Below, piece by piece: positions 18,150-26,598 of a stretch of 64,000 nucleotides of DNA; positions within the stretch are counted from its first letter, which is position 1; each line of letters opens with the position of its first letter. The translations under genes were made by a program, and so were the position numbers. Under the pieces are notes generated by a model. The model made no database searches. It was not told the origin of the DNA and saw nothing but the letters and a program-made list of their open reading frames with translations. This DNA comes from Deefgea salmonis (GTDB lineage Bacteria > Pseudomonadota > Gammaproteobacteria > Burkholderiales > Chitinibacteraceae), in NCBI RefSeq assembly GCF_020531905.1, contig NZ_JAJAWG010000003.1, positions 310,001-374,000 on the forward strand. Reading direction: 5' to 3'.

Positions 18150-18731
18150 ATGACTTCATGGCTTAGTTTTATAATTTCTTGCTTAGCATTAGTTATATCT
18201 GCCGTCACGGCTTGGTTAACTTTTTTTCGAAAAGGGAGCCTAATGATGACACAGCCAACGACTGTATTCTTTGGACCCGATGGAATAAAATTTGATAGCT
18301 CGGAAAACAAAGTATATCTACGTACTTTGCTCTACAGCACAGCGAAAAAAGGCCACGTTCTTGAAAGCCTTTATTTGTCGCTCCAACGAAATGAATCAAA
18401 GCAAAATTTCACTATTTGGGTTTATAGTGAAAAAGGAAATTTAAAAAGAGGGAGTGGTTTGTTCATTCCACAAGATGGCGTTACTTTTGACCATCACTTT
18501 ATGCTACCTATTGATGGGAGTAATTTTTCTTTTCTAGCAGGAAATTACAAAATAATTGTTTATGCCAAATTAGTCGGAGCACAAAACTCTCATCAACTTT
18601 CAACGATTAATCTTTCAATTAGCGAAGCTCATGCAACTCAATTATTGGAACCCAATAGCGGAATATATTTTGATTGGGGAGCTGATCAGCAAAATTACCA
18701 CCCTCATATTGATAAGCGCCCGTTCATATAA
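18150..18731 (+). CDS. hypothetical membrane-anchored protein
   Basis: Not a family I recognise. The 193 residues start with one strong hydrophobic helix (LSFIISCLALVISAVTAWL, residues 5-23) and basic residues after it, so the rest probably lies in the cytoplasm. The soluble part is beta-rich (TIWVYSEKGNLKRGSGLFIP, NYKIIVYAKLVG) and ends with DWGADQQNYHPHIDKRPFI. The DNA is more A+T-rich than the neighbours, suggesting acquisition. A terminator follows at 18,808. Confidence 0.6.
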   Translation: MTSWLSFIISCLALVISAVTAWLTFFRKGSLMMTQPTTVFFGPDGIKFDSSENKVYLRTLLYSTAKKGHVLESLYLSLQRNESKQNFTIWVYSEKGNLKRGSGLFIPQDGVTFDHHFMLPIDGSNFSFLAGNYKIIVYAKLVGAQNSHQLSTINLSISEAHATQLLEPNSGIYFDWGADQQNYHPHIDKRPFI

Positions 18732-18753
18732 GAACAAATTAATGCGTAGTCTT

Positions 18754-18785
18754 GTAGGTTGGCGCTGAGCTTGCGAAGCCCAACG
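18754..18785. repeat. REP-like palindrome
   Basis: A GTAGGTTGG...AAGCCCAAC palindromic unit of the kind widespread between genes in proteobacteria. It sits just after the gene ending at 18731. Confidence 0.45.
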
Positions 18786-18807
18786 TTTACTGAGAGATTT
18801 TTTAAAT

Positions 18808-18836
18808 AAAACTGCCGGATTGAATCTGGCAGTTTT
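18808..18836 (+). terminator. rho-independent terminator
   Basis: AAACTGCC and GGCAGTTT close a stem (further extended by GGAT/ATCT-type pairs) followed by a T-run. It probably ends the transcript of the gene at 18150-18731. Confidence 0.75.
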
Positions 18837-18887
18837 TGTTTTTTATGCGGCTACGCCGCGTCGATTTTAACTCGTAAACCGCAATCC

Positions 18888-18994
18888 CGTAGGGCGCTAA
18901 TGAGCACAGCGAATTACGCCGATTACGCCGAGGCCGCCGCATAAGCTGCAAAACAAGCCACGGTGCGATTCGCTTTGCTCATCAGCACCCTACG
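18888..18994. repeat. paired inverted REP-like units
   Basis: CGTAGGGCGCTAATGAGC at 18,888 and its inverted relative ending CAGCACCCTACG at 18,994 are imperfect inverted copies about 36 bp long, forming a REP doublet. The 18,732-19,252 gap of about 520 bp holds this, the REP-like unit at 18,754 and one terminator, and no convincing gene. Confidence 0.55.
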
Positions 18995-19252
18995 CATCGT
19001 CATTGCGCATGGTTTTGCGCACGCCGATACCGCGTCAATCACCTGCGCCCTCCCCTGCACCACATCCACATGCGCCAAAGCGTCCCCTACCTCATCGACG
19101 TATCTACCTGCAGCCATTACGGATCAATGCTTAGATGGCAATACATCAACTCAGTCGATTGGCTGTTGACTTAAAATCGATTCGTCGATAAAAAGCGGAT
19201 CGGGCAATCGATTTGAGATTTTGATTAAAGTTTGAGAGTAAGGATATTGTGT

Positions 19253-19738
19253 ATGAGCATGACTGATGATGAGTTTTACGCTTTTATTGACGCGAGCTTT
19301 GCCGAGCTTGAGCAAAAACAAGCGATGTTAAGCGCCAGCTACAGTTTAGGCGGTGGGCTGGGGCGTTGGTGGTTTGACCAAGCCAATGGAAAACTGCAAT
19401 TTTTCGACGCGGCTGATCAGCTTGAGGTGGAGGTCGAGGTGATTGAGATCGGCAGCTATTCAGCCAAAAACAATACATGGAAATGGGCGTGGAGCAATGC
19501 CGCCGTCTTGCCTGCGCTGCGCGAGCGCTCGGCAAAAATCAAAGAATTAGCCGCATTGACTGGCAATGCCCTCTTTGATTTTGACTATGTGTTTGAAATT
19601 GGCGATGAAGCGATGGCTTGGGAGCTAACCGCGATGGCGGTGCATCTGTTAGGCGCATTGGGCTGCTACAAAGCCGCAACCACCGACAATGGCGATGCCA
19701 CATTTTTAGCGATGATGGCGATCAAGCCGCGCAGTTAA
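19253..19738 (+). CDS. hypothetical protein, DUF6882-like
   Basis: The 161-residue protein has the pattern of the DUF6882 family of unknown function: IGSYSAKNNTWKWAWSNA in the middle, preceded by YSLGGGLGRWWFDQANGKLQFF and followed by AMAWELTAMAVHLLGALGCYKA. It has no signal or membrane segment. Start ATG 19253 is supported by AAGGA at 19,240-19,244, eight bases upstream. Confidence 0.7.
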   Translation: MSMTDDEFYAFIDASFAELEQKQAMLSASYSLGGGLGRWWFDQANGKLQFFDAADQLEVEVEVIEIGSYSAKNNTWKWAWSNAAVLPALRERSAKIKELAALTGNALFDFDYVFEIGDEAMAWELTAMAVHLLGALGCYKAATTDNGDATFLAMMAIKPRS

Positions 19739-19921
19739 TCGTGTTTAAACGGGCCTGAGATGGATTGATCAATGCTTCGATGCGCGGACAATCCATCGCT
19801 GATGGCGCGCAAACTCCTGCGAGCTTGTGCGCTAAAAAACTTAGGTATCAGCCTCTGGCTATTTGCTGCCAAAGCTTAGAGGGCAATACTACAGAAATTT
19901 AGGCGATATTCAGATTACGTG

Positions 19922-20155
19922 TTGATGGTTTTAAGTGCCTGAGGCACATTATTTTACAGTCGCAGTCCGCGACGGGGACCCTATTTTCTTTGTCTCGCCA
20001 AAGAAAATAGGGGAAAAGAAAGGCGACCCGAGCGCGCCCAGCTCCGCTGTTCCCTCGATTGTCGTGAGCCAAACGATAAAACCGTTTGTCTCCCTCCGCA
20101 CTCGGTGCGCTTAGACGGGATTTTAAGCCCCAGCTCGACGAGCGCGGCACAGCAT
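19922..20155. repeat. dispersed structured repeat, copy A
   Basis: A 234-bp unit from TTGATGGTTTTAAGTGCC to GAGCGCGGCACAGCAT is repeated in the same orientation at 23,930. It folds into a row of hairpins: GTGCC/GGCAC, GTCGC/GCGAC, a 14-bp stem CCCTATTTTCTTTG/CAAAGAAAATAGGG, AAACG/CGTTT and GCAC/GTGC. It accounts for most of the gap 19,739-20,192. Reading frames in it look like translations of a repeat, not genes. Confidence 0.85.
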
Positions 20156-20192
20156 CAAATCTGAACATTGCCGAAATTTAACACCAAACTGA

Positions 20193-21242
20193 TTACTTAA
20201 ACGGACTCAAACGCCGATACGGTGCAGCGAGTGGATCGCCGATAAACACGCCTTGCGCTGGCCATGCGACGCTTTTCCAGTAGGCCTCAACCGCCGTTGC
20301 GCCGCTCAAATAATGCGCCAATAACACTTGTGGATGCGGGAATTTTTGCGGGTAGCTGTAAGGCTCGCTCACCGTGCCGTAGCTGGCGGTTGCGCCGCTT
20401 TCTAGCCATTGCATACTGCTCATTTGCCCGCTGTCGGTCAGCATGCCGCCGTAGGATGTTAAATGATCGGCCAGCGCGCCGGGAACAAAGCGCAGCGTTG
20501 CTAGATCGGCTACGTTCGCCAAACCCGTTTGGTAAATCAGAATATCGCTTTTATCTTTCAGCGTATTGGCGTGGATATTTTCGATTTTAATCGCTGGTTT
20601 TTTGACGATTTGGCTCGGTGGAAACAAGGCCGCGCGCGAGCTGCGGGCTTGATCCGTTGTCGTTAAAAAATACGCCGTCGCTTTAGGCTGATTACCCCAA
20701 GCTTGCACCCCACGCTCAATCAATTTTTTAGCACTCGACACATCGTTTGCCGCCAGCATCATGCTGGGGCGGATGCCCAAATCGGTAAAAGGTTGCGTAC
20801 TGGGATGATTAAAATACGGTGATTCTGGCGTTGGCTGGCCCAGATTACTGCAGATGCCTTCAACGTAGCCAAGCGTAATCCCATAGGTCATCCCGATGCA
20901 GTTCACGCGATACGGCTTGCTCCACGCCAGCGCCAACGCTTGAATTTTGGGCGAAAAATGTGCGTCGATTTGCGCTTTAACTTGCTCTAGTTCGCCCTCC
21001 GTAATCCACACCCGATCTGTCGGCAGGCTGATTTCGAGAATTTGCTCTGGTGCTAAATGATGCTGAGTAGCGTAATAGGCGGCGATCTCCAGAGACAGCG
21101 GATCGTTTTTATTCACCACCAGACCCAGCTGCTCAGGGCCCAATTGATAAGCTGGCGCAGCAGACTTAGCCTGCACCATCGGCGTCGCTGCGAGGACTGC
21201 AGCATTGAATAATGCCAAACCTAAAGCCAGTAAAACTCGCAT
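20193..21242 (-). CDS. TIGR03790 family protein
   Basis: TIGR03790 proteins are secreted bacterial proteins of unknown function. The protein opens with a signal peptide (MRVLLALGLALFNAAVLAAT) and shows LGLVVNKNDPLSLEIAAYYATQH, ILEISLPTDR, KPYRVNCIGMTYGITLG, PSMMLAAND and GATASYGTVSEPYSYPQKFPHP. Starts further upstream at 21,272/21,275 (MMRYLL) or GTG 21,344 are open; the latter lies in a terminator-like hairpin, so I prefer the classical signal peptide start at 21,242. Residues with GAVA-type cysteine hydrolase character cannot be assigned. Confidence 0.78.
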   Translation of the reverse strand: MRVLLALGLALFNAAVLAATPMVQAKSAAPAYQLGPEQLGLVVNKNDPLSLEIAAYYATQHHLAPEQILEISLPTDRVWITEGELEQVKAQIDAHFSPKIQALALAWSKPYRVNCIGMTYGITLGYVEGICSNLGQPTPESPYFNHPSTQPFTDLGIRPSMMLAANDVSSAKKLIERGVQAWGNQPKATAYFLTTTDQARSSRAALFPPSQIVKKPAIKIENIHANTLKDKSDILIYQTGLANVADLATLRFVPGALADHLTSYGGMLTDSGQMSSMQWLESGATASYGTVSEPYSYPQKFPHPQVLLAHYLSGATAVEAYWKSVAWPAQGVFIGDPLAAPYRRLSPFK

Positions 21243-21332
21243 CGCTCGCGCCAAGTTCAATAAATAACGCATCATAGCGGCAAATGACGCTGTAATAACA
21301 AGTAACCCATAAAAAAGCCAAGCGACAGCATT

Positions 21333-21370
21333 AATGCCGTTCACTTAAGCCAAGTGAGCGGCATTTTTTT
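21333..21370 (+). terminator. terminator-like hairpin pointing away from its neighbour
   Basis: AATGCCG-TCACTT pairs with AAGTGA-CGGCATT (one T/G mismatch) and is followed by seven T on the plus strand. No plus-strand gene ends just upstream, so its purpose is unclear. Confidence 0.6.
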
Positions 21371-21398
21371 CCTCTATTTCATTGCTGGGGTCGCTTTT

Positions 21399-21467
21399 GA
21401 CGCAAAGGTGCAGAGAAAATCAATCGAAAAGCCCTGAATTTCCTCCGCGCCTCTGCGCCTCTGCGTC
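21399..21467. repeat. inverted pair of GACGCAGAGG-type repeats
   Basis: GACGCAAAGGTGCAGAG on the left and CTCTGCGCCTCTGCGTC on the right form an imperfect inverted pair of a short element common between bacterial genes. Nothing else is seen between 21,371 and 21,637. Confidence 0.5.
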
Positions 21468-21637
21468 AGGTTTTCAGGGTTTGTCGTTAAGTGAACTGTA
21501 TTTATGCGACAGCATGGCATTTGATTGAATCAAGCGATGTTCAGCTGGGATTGCACCTTTTTTCTAAGCTTAAATCCCCGCCTAACCGCGCCAGCGGGTT
21601 GGAACAGCACTTGAATCAGCGCCAATATCGCTCAATC

Positions 21638-22681
21638 TCACCCGCCAAGTTCGTGCAGCAATTGCTTAGCGCTGTGGCTTAAATCGCCCGATGGGTCAAT
21701 GGTTAATGTTCGGGCTTGGTCCATTCTTAGGTAGTTATTTTGGCTGCTGCGCTTATACGCAGGGTCGTAGTGTTTATGAATCAGCTCGCTAAACAACTCG
21801 GCTTTTTGCCCGGCATCGATTAATTCATACCAATGCGCCAAAACGACTTTGCCGTGCATTTCGACCAATCGGGCCAGTTTACTTTTAAAATTGACGGGAT
21901 CATTCAACAAATGGCTGTAGTCGTCGCACAAAAATCGAATTCGATCGGCAAAGCTCGCTTCAATCTGAATGCAATCGGCGGCGCGAATTGCCAACATCAA
22001 GCTGGCTGGCAGGTGGATTAAGCCGATGCGTTTGCTTTCGGCCTCAACAAACACCGGGCGACTCGGATCAAACTGCGCCAGCTGGCGCGTTAACAAGCTA
22101 TCAAACAATTTTTGTGCTGGCTGCGCGCGGCTTGGGCTCGCACCGAGCACGGAGCCGCGATGCTGTGCCAGCCCTTCTAAATCCAGCGTCTGCGCGCCCG
22201 CTTGGGCTAAGGCGGTTAAAAGCCGCGTTTTGCCGCATCCGGTGTGTCCGGCCAAAACGATAAAGCGCGATGCGGCAGGCAGCGCCGCCAATTTGAGCAA
22301 CACATCCGTGCGATAGGCTTTATATCCGCCTTGCAATTGCCCGGCTTTCCAACCGATTAAATTAAGCCACGTGGCCATTGAGCCCGAGCGTTTGCCGCCG
22401 CGCCAGCAATAAATTAACGGTTTCCAGTTTCTGGGTTTGTCTTTAAAGGTAGTGGCAAGGTGCAAACCGATATTGCTGGCGACCAGTCCCGCGCCGAGTT
22501 TGGTCGCGGCAAATGGGTCTTGCTTATACAGCGTACCCACAATCACCCGCTCTTCATTACTCAGCACGGGCGCATTGATCGCGCCGGGAATATGGTCGAT
22601 GGCAAACTCTAGCGGCGTGCGAACGTCGATCACTTCGTCAAAATGGTTTAGATCGGCCAAGGTCGATAACATTTTTTTCAC
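21638..22681 (-). CDS. mnmH: tRNA 2-selenouridine synthase
   Basis: MnmH (SelU) replaces sulfur by selenium in 2-thiouridine at the wobble base of some tRNAs, using selenophosphate. The N-terminal rhodanese domain holds DVRTPLEFAIDHIPGAINAP and the catalytic loop YCWRGGKRSG with Cys92. A P-loop domain follows with AGHTGCGKTRLL. 347 residues is typical. The start is GTG 22681, with AAGGTG seven bases upstream; an ATG at 22672 is too far from that site. Selenophosphate comes from SelD, encoded divergently 138 bp away, so one regulatory region may serve both. Confidence 0.95.
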   Translation of the reverse strand: MKKMLSTLADLNHFDEVIDVRTPLEFAIDHIPGAINAPVLSNEERVIVGTLYKQDPFAATKLGAGLVASNIGLHLATTFKDKPRNWKPLIYCWRGGKRSGSMATWLNLIGWKAGQLQGGYKAYRTDVLLKLAALPAASRFIVLAGHTGCGKTRLLTALAQAGAQTLDLEGLAQHRGSVLGASPSRAQPAQKLFDSLLTRQLAQFDPSRPVFVEAESKRIGLIHLPASLMLAIRAADCIQIEASFADRIRFLCDDYSHLLNDPVNFKSKLARLVEMHGKVVLAHWYELIDAGQKAELFSELIHKHYDPAYKRSSQNNYLRMDQARTLTIDPSGDLSHSAKQLLHELGG

Positions 22682-22819
22682 GTTTTTTCACCTTATCCAC
22701 TCAATCGGTGGATTATCCCACCTACACGGCAGCCGTGGCTAAATTCATCCCGATGCCCTCTCGCCAAAGCACGACAGGGCTGCTATCTTGGGCCATTGGT
22801 TTCTGATTTAGGGGTGGTA

Positions 22820-23857
22820 ATGAGCACAAAATTAACAACTTTATCGCACGGTGGTGGTTGCGGCTGCAAAATTGCGCCGGCGGTATTATCTGAAATGCTG
22901 TCAAAACTCCCCACTGCGGCGATGTTTCCCAAACTGTTGGTCGGCACCGAAACCGCCGATGATGCCGCAGTGTATTGGCTCAACGACGAGCAAGCATTAG
23001 TCGCAACCACGGATTTTTTTATGCCGATTGTCGATGATGCTTTTGATTTTGGCCGTATCGCCGCCACCAATGCGATCTCAGATATTTATGCCATGGGCGG
23101 CACGCCGATTATGGCGTTAGCAATTGTCGGCATGCCGGTCAATGTGTTGCCAATTGAAGATATCCAACAAATCTTGGCCGGCGGGGCTGCCGTGTGCGCC
23201 GCTGCCGGCATCCCGATTGCTGGCGGACACTCGATTGATGCGCCGGAGCCGATTTATGGCTTGGTCGCCATGGGCTTGGTACACCCCAAACAGCTGAAAA
23301 AAAACAGCGACGCCCAAGCTGGCGATGTGCTGATTTTAGGCAAGCCCTTGGGCATCGGTATTTTGGGGACCGCCATGAAAAAAGGGCTGCTCGATGCTGC
23401 GGGCTATCAACAGCTGATTGATACCACGACTCAACTGAATAAAGTCGGCAGTGATTTAGCCAAACTTGCTGGCGTGCACGCGCTAACCGACGTCACCGGC
23501 TTTGGTCTACTTGGCCATGTATTAGAAGTTTGCCGTGGCGCTCAACTCACCGCGCAAATTTGTGCCGATGATTTACCGCTATTATCGGCGGCCGTTGGTT
23601 TTGCCCAGCAAGGCATCGGCCCTGGCGCCATTGAGCGCAATTTAGCCAGCTTTGGCCCCGATGCTGAATTTGCCGCCAGCGTTGCCGATTGGCAGCAGCG
23701 CATCATGGCCGATGCACAAACCTCCGGTGGCTTATTAGTGGCCTGCTCGGCCGACGCGGCCGACCAAGTCATGGCTTTATTTCAAGCGCAAGGCTTTGCT
23801 CAAGCAGCTGTGATTGGCTCCTTGCAAGTGGGCGCCGCCAAGGTGAGCGTGGTTTAA
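22820..23857 (+). CDS. selD: selenide, water dikinase (selenophosphate synthase)
   Basis: SelD makes selenophosphate from selenide and ATP. The 345-residue protein begins MSTKLTTLSHGGGCGCKIAP; Cys14 fills the catalytic position that is selenocysteine in some species, followed by the essential lysine 17. DDAAVYWLND, TTDFFMPIVDD, AATNAISDIYAMGG and GGHSIDAPEPIYGL are the ATP- and metal-binding motifs of the PurM-like fold, and DVTGFGLLGHVLE and DAQTSGGLL are conserved later. GGGGTGG precedes the ATG. With mnmH next door the likely use is tRNA selenation; no selA or selB is in view. Confidence 0.96.
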   Translation: MSTKLTTLSHGGGCGCKIAPAVLSEMLSKLPTAAMFPKLLVGTETADDAAVYWLNDEQALVATTDFFMPIVDDAFDFGRIAATNAISDIYAMGGTPIMALAIVGMPVNVLPIEDIQQILAGGAAVCAAAGIPIAGGHSIDAPEPIYGLVAMGLVHPKQLKKNSDAQAGDVLILGKPLGIGILGTAMKKGLLDAAGYQQLIDTTTQLNKVGSDLAKLAGVHALTDVTGFGLLGHVLEVCRGAQLTAQICADDLPLLSAAVGFAQQGIGPGAIERNLASFGPDAEFAASVADWQQRIMADAQTSGGLLVACSADAADQVMALFQAQGFAQAAVIGSLQVGAAKVSVV

Positions 23858-23881
23858 AAGCCGTACTCTCGCCCAAACAAA

Positions 23882-23915
23882 AAGCCCAAGTGATGCAGCA
23901 GCATCGCTTGGGCTT
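23882..23915 (+). terminator. terminator of selD
   Basis: AAGCCCAAG-GATGC and GCATC-CTTGGGCTT form a 14-bp stem with one T/G mismatch and an AGCA loop, 25 bases after the selD stop. The T-run is poor (ATTCATTT). Confidence 0.7.
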
Positions 23916-23929
23916 ATTCATTTAAGGGA

Positions 23930-24160
23930 TTGATGGTTTTAAGTGCCTTCGGCACGTTTATTTACAGTCGCAGTCCGCGACGGGAACCCTCTTTCTTTGA
24001 CTCGCCAAAGAAAGAGGGGAAAGAAAGGCGACCCGAGCGCGCCCAGCTCCGCTGTGCCCTCGATTGTCGCGAGCCAAACGATAAAACTGTTTGTCTCGCT
24101 TCGCACTCGGTGCGCTTGGACGGGTGATTAAGCTCCAGACCAACGAGCGCGGCACAGCAT
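23930..24160. repeat. dispersed structured repeat, copy B
   Basis: A 231-bp direct copy of the unit at 19,922. Its long stem reads CCCTCTTTCTTTG/CAAAGAAAGAGGG, changed on both arms relative to copy A so that pairing is kept. The first hairpin keeps GTGCC/GGCAC while its loop differs (TTC against TGA). It fills most of the gap between selD and hslO. Confidence 0.85.
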
Positions 24161-24242
24161 AAACACAAAGTTTAAACAAAGTGAAAATATCAGCAGTATT
24201 TACTTCAAGCGCTTAGCCAACCAAGGCCAGCGAGCAATACCC

Positions 24243-25130
24243 TTATTGCACTGAGCCGGTGGCTGGGCTATCGGCATAGAGTGCACCGATATCCACGGCG
24301 TCAAACTCATATTCTTTACCGCAGAAATCACACACGATATGCACATTGCCGCGCTCGGCTAAGACTTCATCGACTTCATCGCGTTCCATCAATTTAATCA
24401 TGCCGGCAACGCGGTGGCGCGAGCAAGAGCAGGCAAAACGGGGCGTGGTGGGGTCAAATACGCGCACGCTGTCTTCGTGAAATAAACGATACAGCACTTC
24501 ACGCGCAGGCAAATCGAGTAATTCTTCGGGCTTGACGGTGTCGGCCAGTGTTACCAAATGTGCATACGATTGGGTTTCGTCGGCTTCCGCCGGCATTTTT
24601 TGCAGCATCATGCCCGCGGCCATTTTGTTGTCGCTTTTGGCATCGCTGCACGCCAACCACAAACGCGTTTCTAGCTGCTCAGACGCGCTCATATAGTGCT
24701 CGATAATTTGCGCCACAGACTGACCACGCTCCATACCCACCACGCCTTGATACGCTTCGCCCACGGTTGGATCGAGCGTAATCATAAAGCGACCACGACC
24801 GAGTAATTCAGCCAATGAAGTGCCTGGACCAAAGGTTTGGATTTTGTCAGCATCCCAGCGTGCAGTAGCACGCATGGTGCGATCGGATGTAAATTCAATC
24901 ACGATCAATTGCACCGCACCAGTACCATGCATTTGCATAATCAAAGTGCCGTCAAATTTGAGCATCGCCGACAGCAAGGCGCTGGCCGCCATCAATTCAC
25001 CAATAATCCGTTGCAGCACCAGCGGGTATTGATGCCGCGCGAGCACTTCTTTGTAGGTGGCATCAAGTTGCACTAATTCGCCGCGTACTGGAGCTTTATC
25101 AAACAGGAAACGCTCTAAAATATCTTTCAT
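24243..25130 (-). CDS. hslO: Hsp33 redox-regulated chaperone
   Basis: Hsp33 is a cytoplasmic holdase switched on by oxidation of four zinc-binding cysteines. These are visible near the C-terminus as CSCSRH and CDFCGKEYEF. The N-terminal part has GELVQLDATYKEVLARH, TLIMQMHGTGAVQLIVIE and GPGTSLAELLGRGRFMITLDP, conserved in the family. 295 residues matches the usual length. It appears to be a single-gene unit followed by repeat copy B. Confidence 0.95.
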   Translation of the reverse strand: MKDILERFLFDKAPVRGELVQLDATYKEVLARHQYPLVLQRIIGELMAASALLSAMLKFDGTLIMQMHGTGAVQLIVIEFTSDRTMRATARWDADKIQTFGPGTSLAELLGRGRFMITLDPTVGEAYQGVVGMERGQSVAQIIEHYMSASEQLETRLWLACSDAKSDNKMAAGMMLQKMPAEADETQSYAHLVTLADTVKPEELLDLPAREVLYRLFHEDSVRVFDPTTPRFACSCSRHRVAGMIKLMERDEVDEVLAERGNVHIVCDFCGKEYEFDAVDIGALYADSPATGSVQ

Positions 25131-25350
25131 TCGATTCTCTTTATTTATTCATAAGGTAAAGGCCAACAATCAACACCACAGGCGATCAACGCGATTGCCA
25201 AGCAACAGGCTTTAAAAAACCAGTGGGAGCCAAAGCCCCCACCATTTCATGCGAATGCGACGTAACGACAGTAGCAACGCCTCACAACAACGTCTGCACA
25301 TCGTCTGGTAGAGCGTATTTCCTGCCTGGCCACGGTTGTATATCTGGCTG

Positions 25351-25917
25351 TTACGCCTTCATTTCGACCGAGTACAGCGTCATCGGCAAGCTCGAGGCCA
25401 CGTCAAACATACAACCGGTTTCAACGCCCACTTTGGCGATGTCGCTGGCGCTTAGTTGCGAATACACCGCGTGCATTGCGCCAATGGCATAGTCGCGGCC
25501 ACTGCCGCTGGCCCAAAAACGCTCAAATTCATACACTTCGCGCAAGCTATACACGCCAAAAATTCCGTGTCGATTCACAATCAACACCGTCATCTGGCTC
25601 GATTCATACGCGTCGTCGTCTTCTTCGTCGGTTTTTAGAAAAAAATCGTCTTTTAATTTGCGATGTAATTTGCGGAATGATTCAAAAATGGCGGCGCGAT
25701 TAGAAAAATCAAGCTTTTTGAATTTTTTTAACGCCGATTGCAAAACCAAATCGTGTGCGGCGCTACCGCAAATGGCGAAATAATTATCGTCATATTGAAA
25801 AATCTTATTCCAGCGCGCATCGTCCATCGCGGCTAAACGCGTGTCGCCAAAGGTCGACTGACTATCAGCGGCAATGGCGCAATGCCCGTCTTTTTTTACT
25901 ACCACAATGGTTGTCAT
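25351..25917 (-). CDS. betaproteobacterial proteasome homologue (HslV-like Ntn peptidase)
   Basis: The 188-residue protein begins MTTIVVVKKDGHCAIAADSQ. Once Met is removed, Thr1 would be the N-terminal nucleophile, and Asp17 (AAD) matches HslV Asp17; a lysine in WNKIF (mature residue 37) can stand for HslV Lys33 with a four-residue insertion. This fits the BPH branch of proteasome-like peptidases known from betaproteobacteria, which form self-compartmentalised rings. No HslU-like ATPase gene is adjacent. GGAG lies 8-10 bases before the ATG. Databases may carry unrelated names for such proteins. The gap 25,131-25,350 shows no gene. Confidence 0.8.
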   Translation of the reverse strand: MTTIVVVKKDGHCAIAADSQSTFGDTRLAAMDDARWNKIFQYDDNYFAICGSAAHDLVLQSALKKFKKLDFSNRAAIFESFRKLHRKLKDDFFLKTDEEDDDAYESSQMTVLIVNRHGIFGVYSLREVYEFERFWASGSGRDYAIGAMHAVYSQLSASDIAKVGVETGCMFDVASSLPMTLYSVEMKA

Positions 25918-25953
25918 TGTCAGCTCTCCTGCAAAAGCGAATCCTGCACTCGC

Positions 25954-26448
25954 TTAAGTGGCTTGTTTTAATAAGGCAACTAAACGCAATAAAGCATGGT
26001 ATACCGCTGCAGACCTTACTGCAGAACGATTACCAGCAAATACCTGCTTTTCGGTGTGAATCCCTTCTGGCGTTGCAAACGCAAACCAAACCGTACCCAC
26101 CGGCTTGTCGATACTGCCACCGGTTGGCCCAGCCACCCCAGAAACCGCCACCGCCCAACGCGCCGCCGCACCATCAGCAGCGCCTTGCGCCATCGCCGCT
26201 ACCACCGGCTCACTCACCGCACCGAGCCCATCAATAAACGCTGCTGGTACATCGAGCAGGCTGACTTTGGCTTGATTGGCATAGGTAATATAACCGCGCT
26301 CAAACCAAGCACTCGATCCGGCGATTTCGGTAATCGCAGCGGCAATCAAGCCACCAGTGCAAGATTCGGCGGTCGCAACGGTTTCACCGCGCGCCAATAG
26401 CCGTTGCCCCAGTTCGGTCGATAAGGCTTCAATTTCAGAACTAAACAT
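25954..26448 (-). CDS. pncC: nicotinamide-nucleotide amidohydrolase (CinA C-terminal domain)
   Basis: PncC deamidates nicotinamide mononucleotide to nicotinate mononucleotide in pyridine-nucleotide recycling. The 164-residue single-domain protein shows TVATAESCTGGLIAAAIT with the catalytic serine in ESCTGG, then YITYANQAK, GAVSEPVVAAMAQGA and VSGVAGPTGG, all typical. There is no N-terminal CinA (COG1058) domain, as in most proteobacterial PncC proteins. It lies 36 bp upstream of the proteasome-like gene and may be cotranscribed with it. Confidence 0.93.
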   Translation of the reverse strand: MFSSEIEALSTELGQRLLARGETVATAESCTGGLIAAAITEIAGSSAWFERGYITYANQAKVSLLDVPAAFIDGLGAVSEPVVAAMAQGAADGAAARWAVAVSGVAGPTGGSIDKPVGTVWFAFATPEGIHTEKQVFAGNRSAVRSAAVYHALLRLVALLKQAT

Positions 26449-26598
26449 GATGCGGGCCCAATCGAGTCTTCAAAAATAAGCCAATACCCATGGTCAATAC
26501 CAGTGGGGACTGACCATAAGTGCAGGGCGATGCTTTGCCCAAATCACCCGTTCAGTCGCCCCGCACCCCAAGATCGGGCTTAAGGCGACGCAATCCAA

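Noticed and set aside
18923-19169. Two overlapping short frames on both strands
   Set aside because: They fall in REP-like repeats and lack ribosome sites.
19899-20168. 89-codon frame in repeat copy A (and its relatives in copy B, 23,930-24,179)
   Set aside because: The frames translate structured repeat hairpins in several phases; conservation is at RNA/DNA structure level, not protein.
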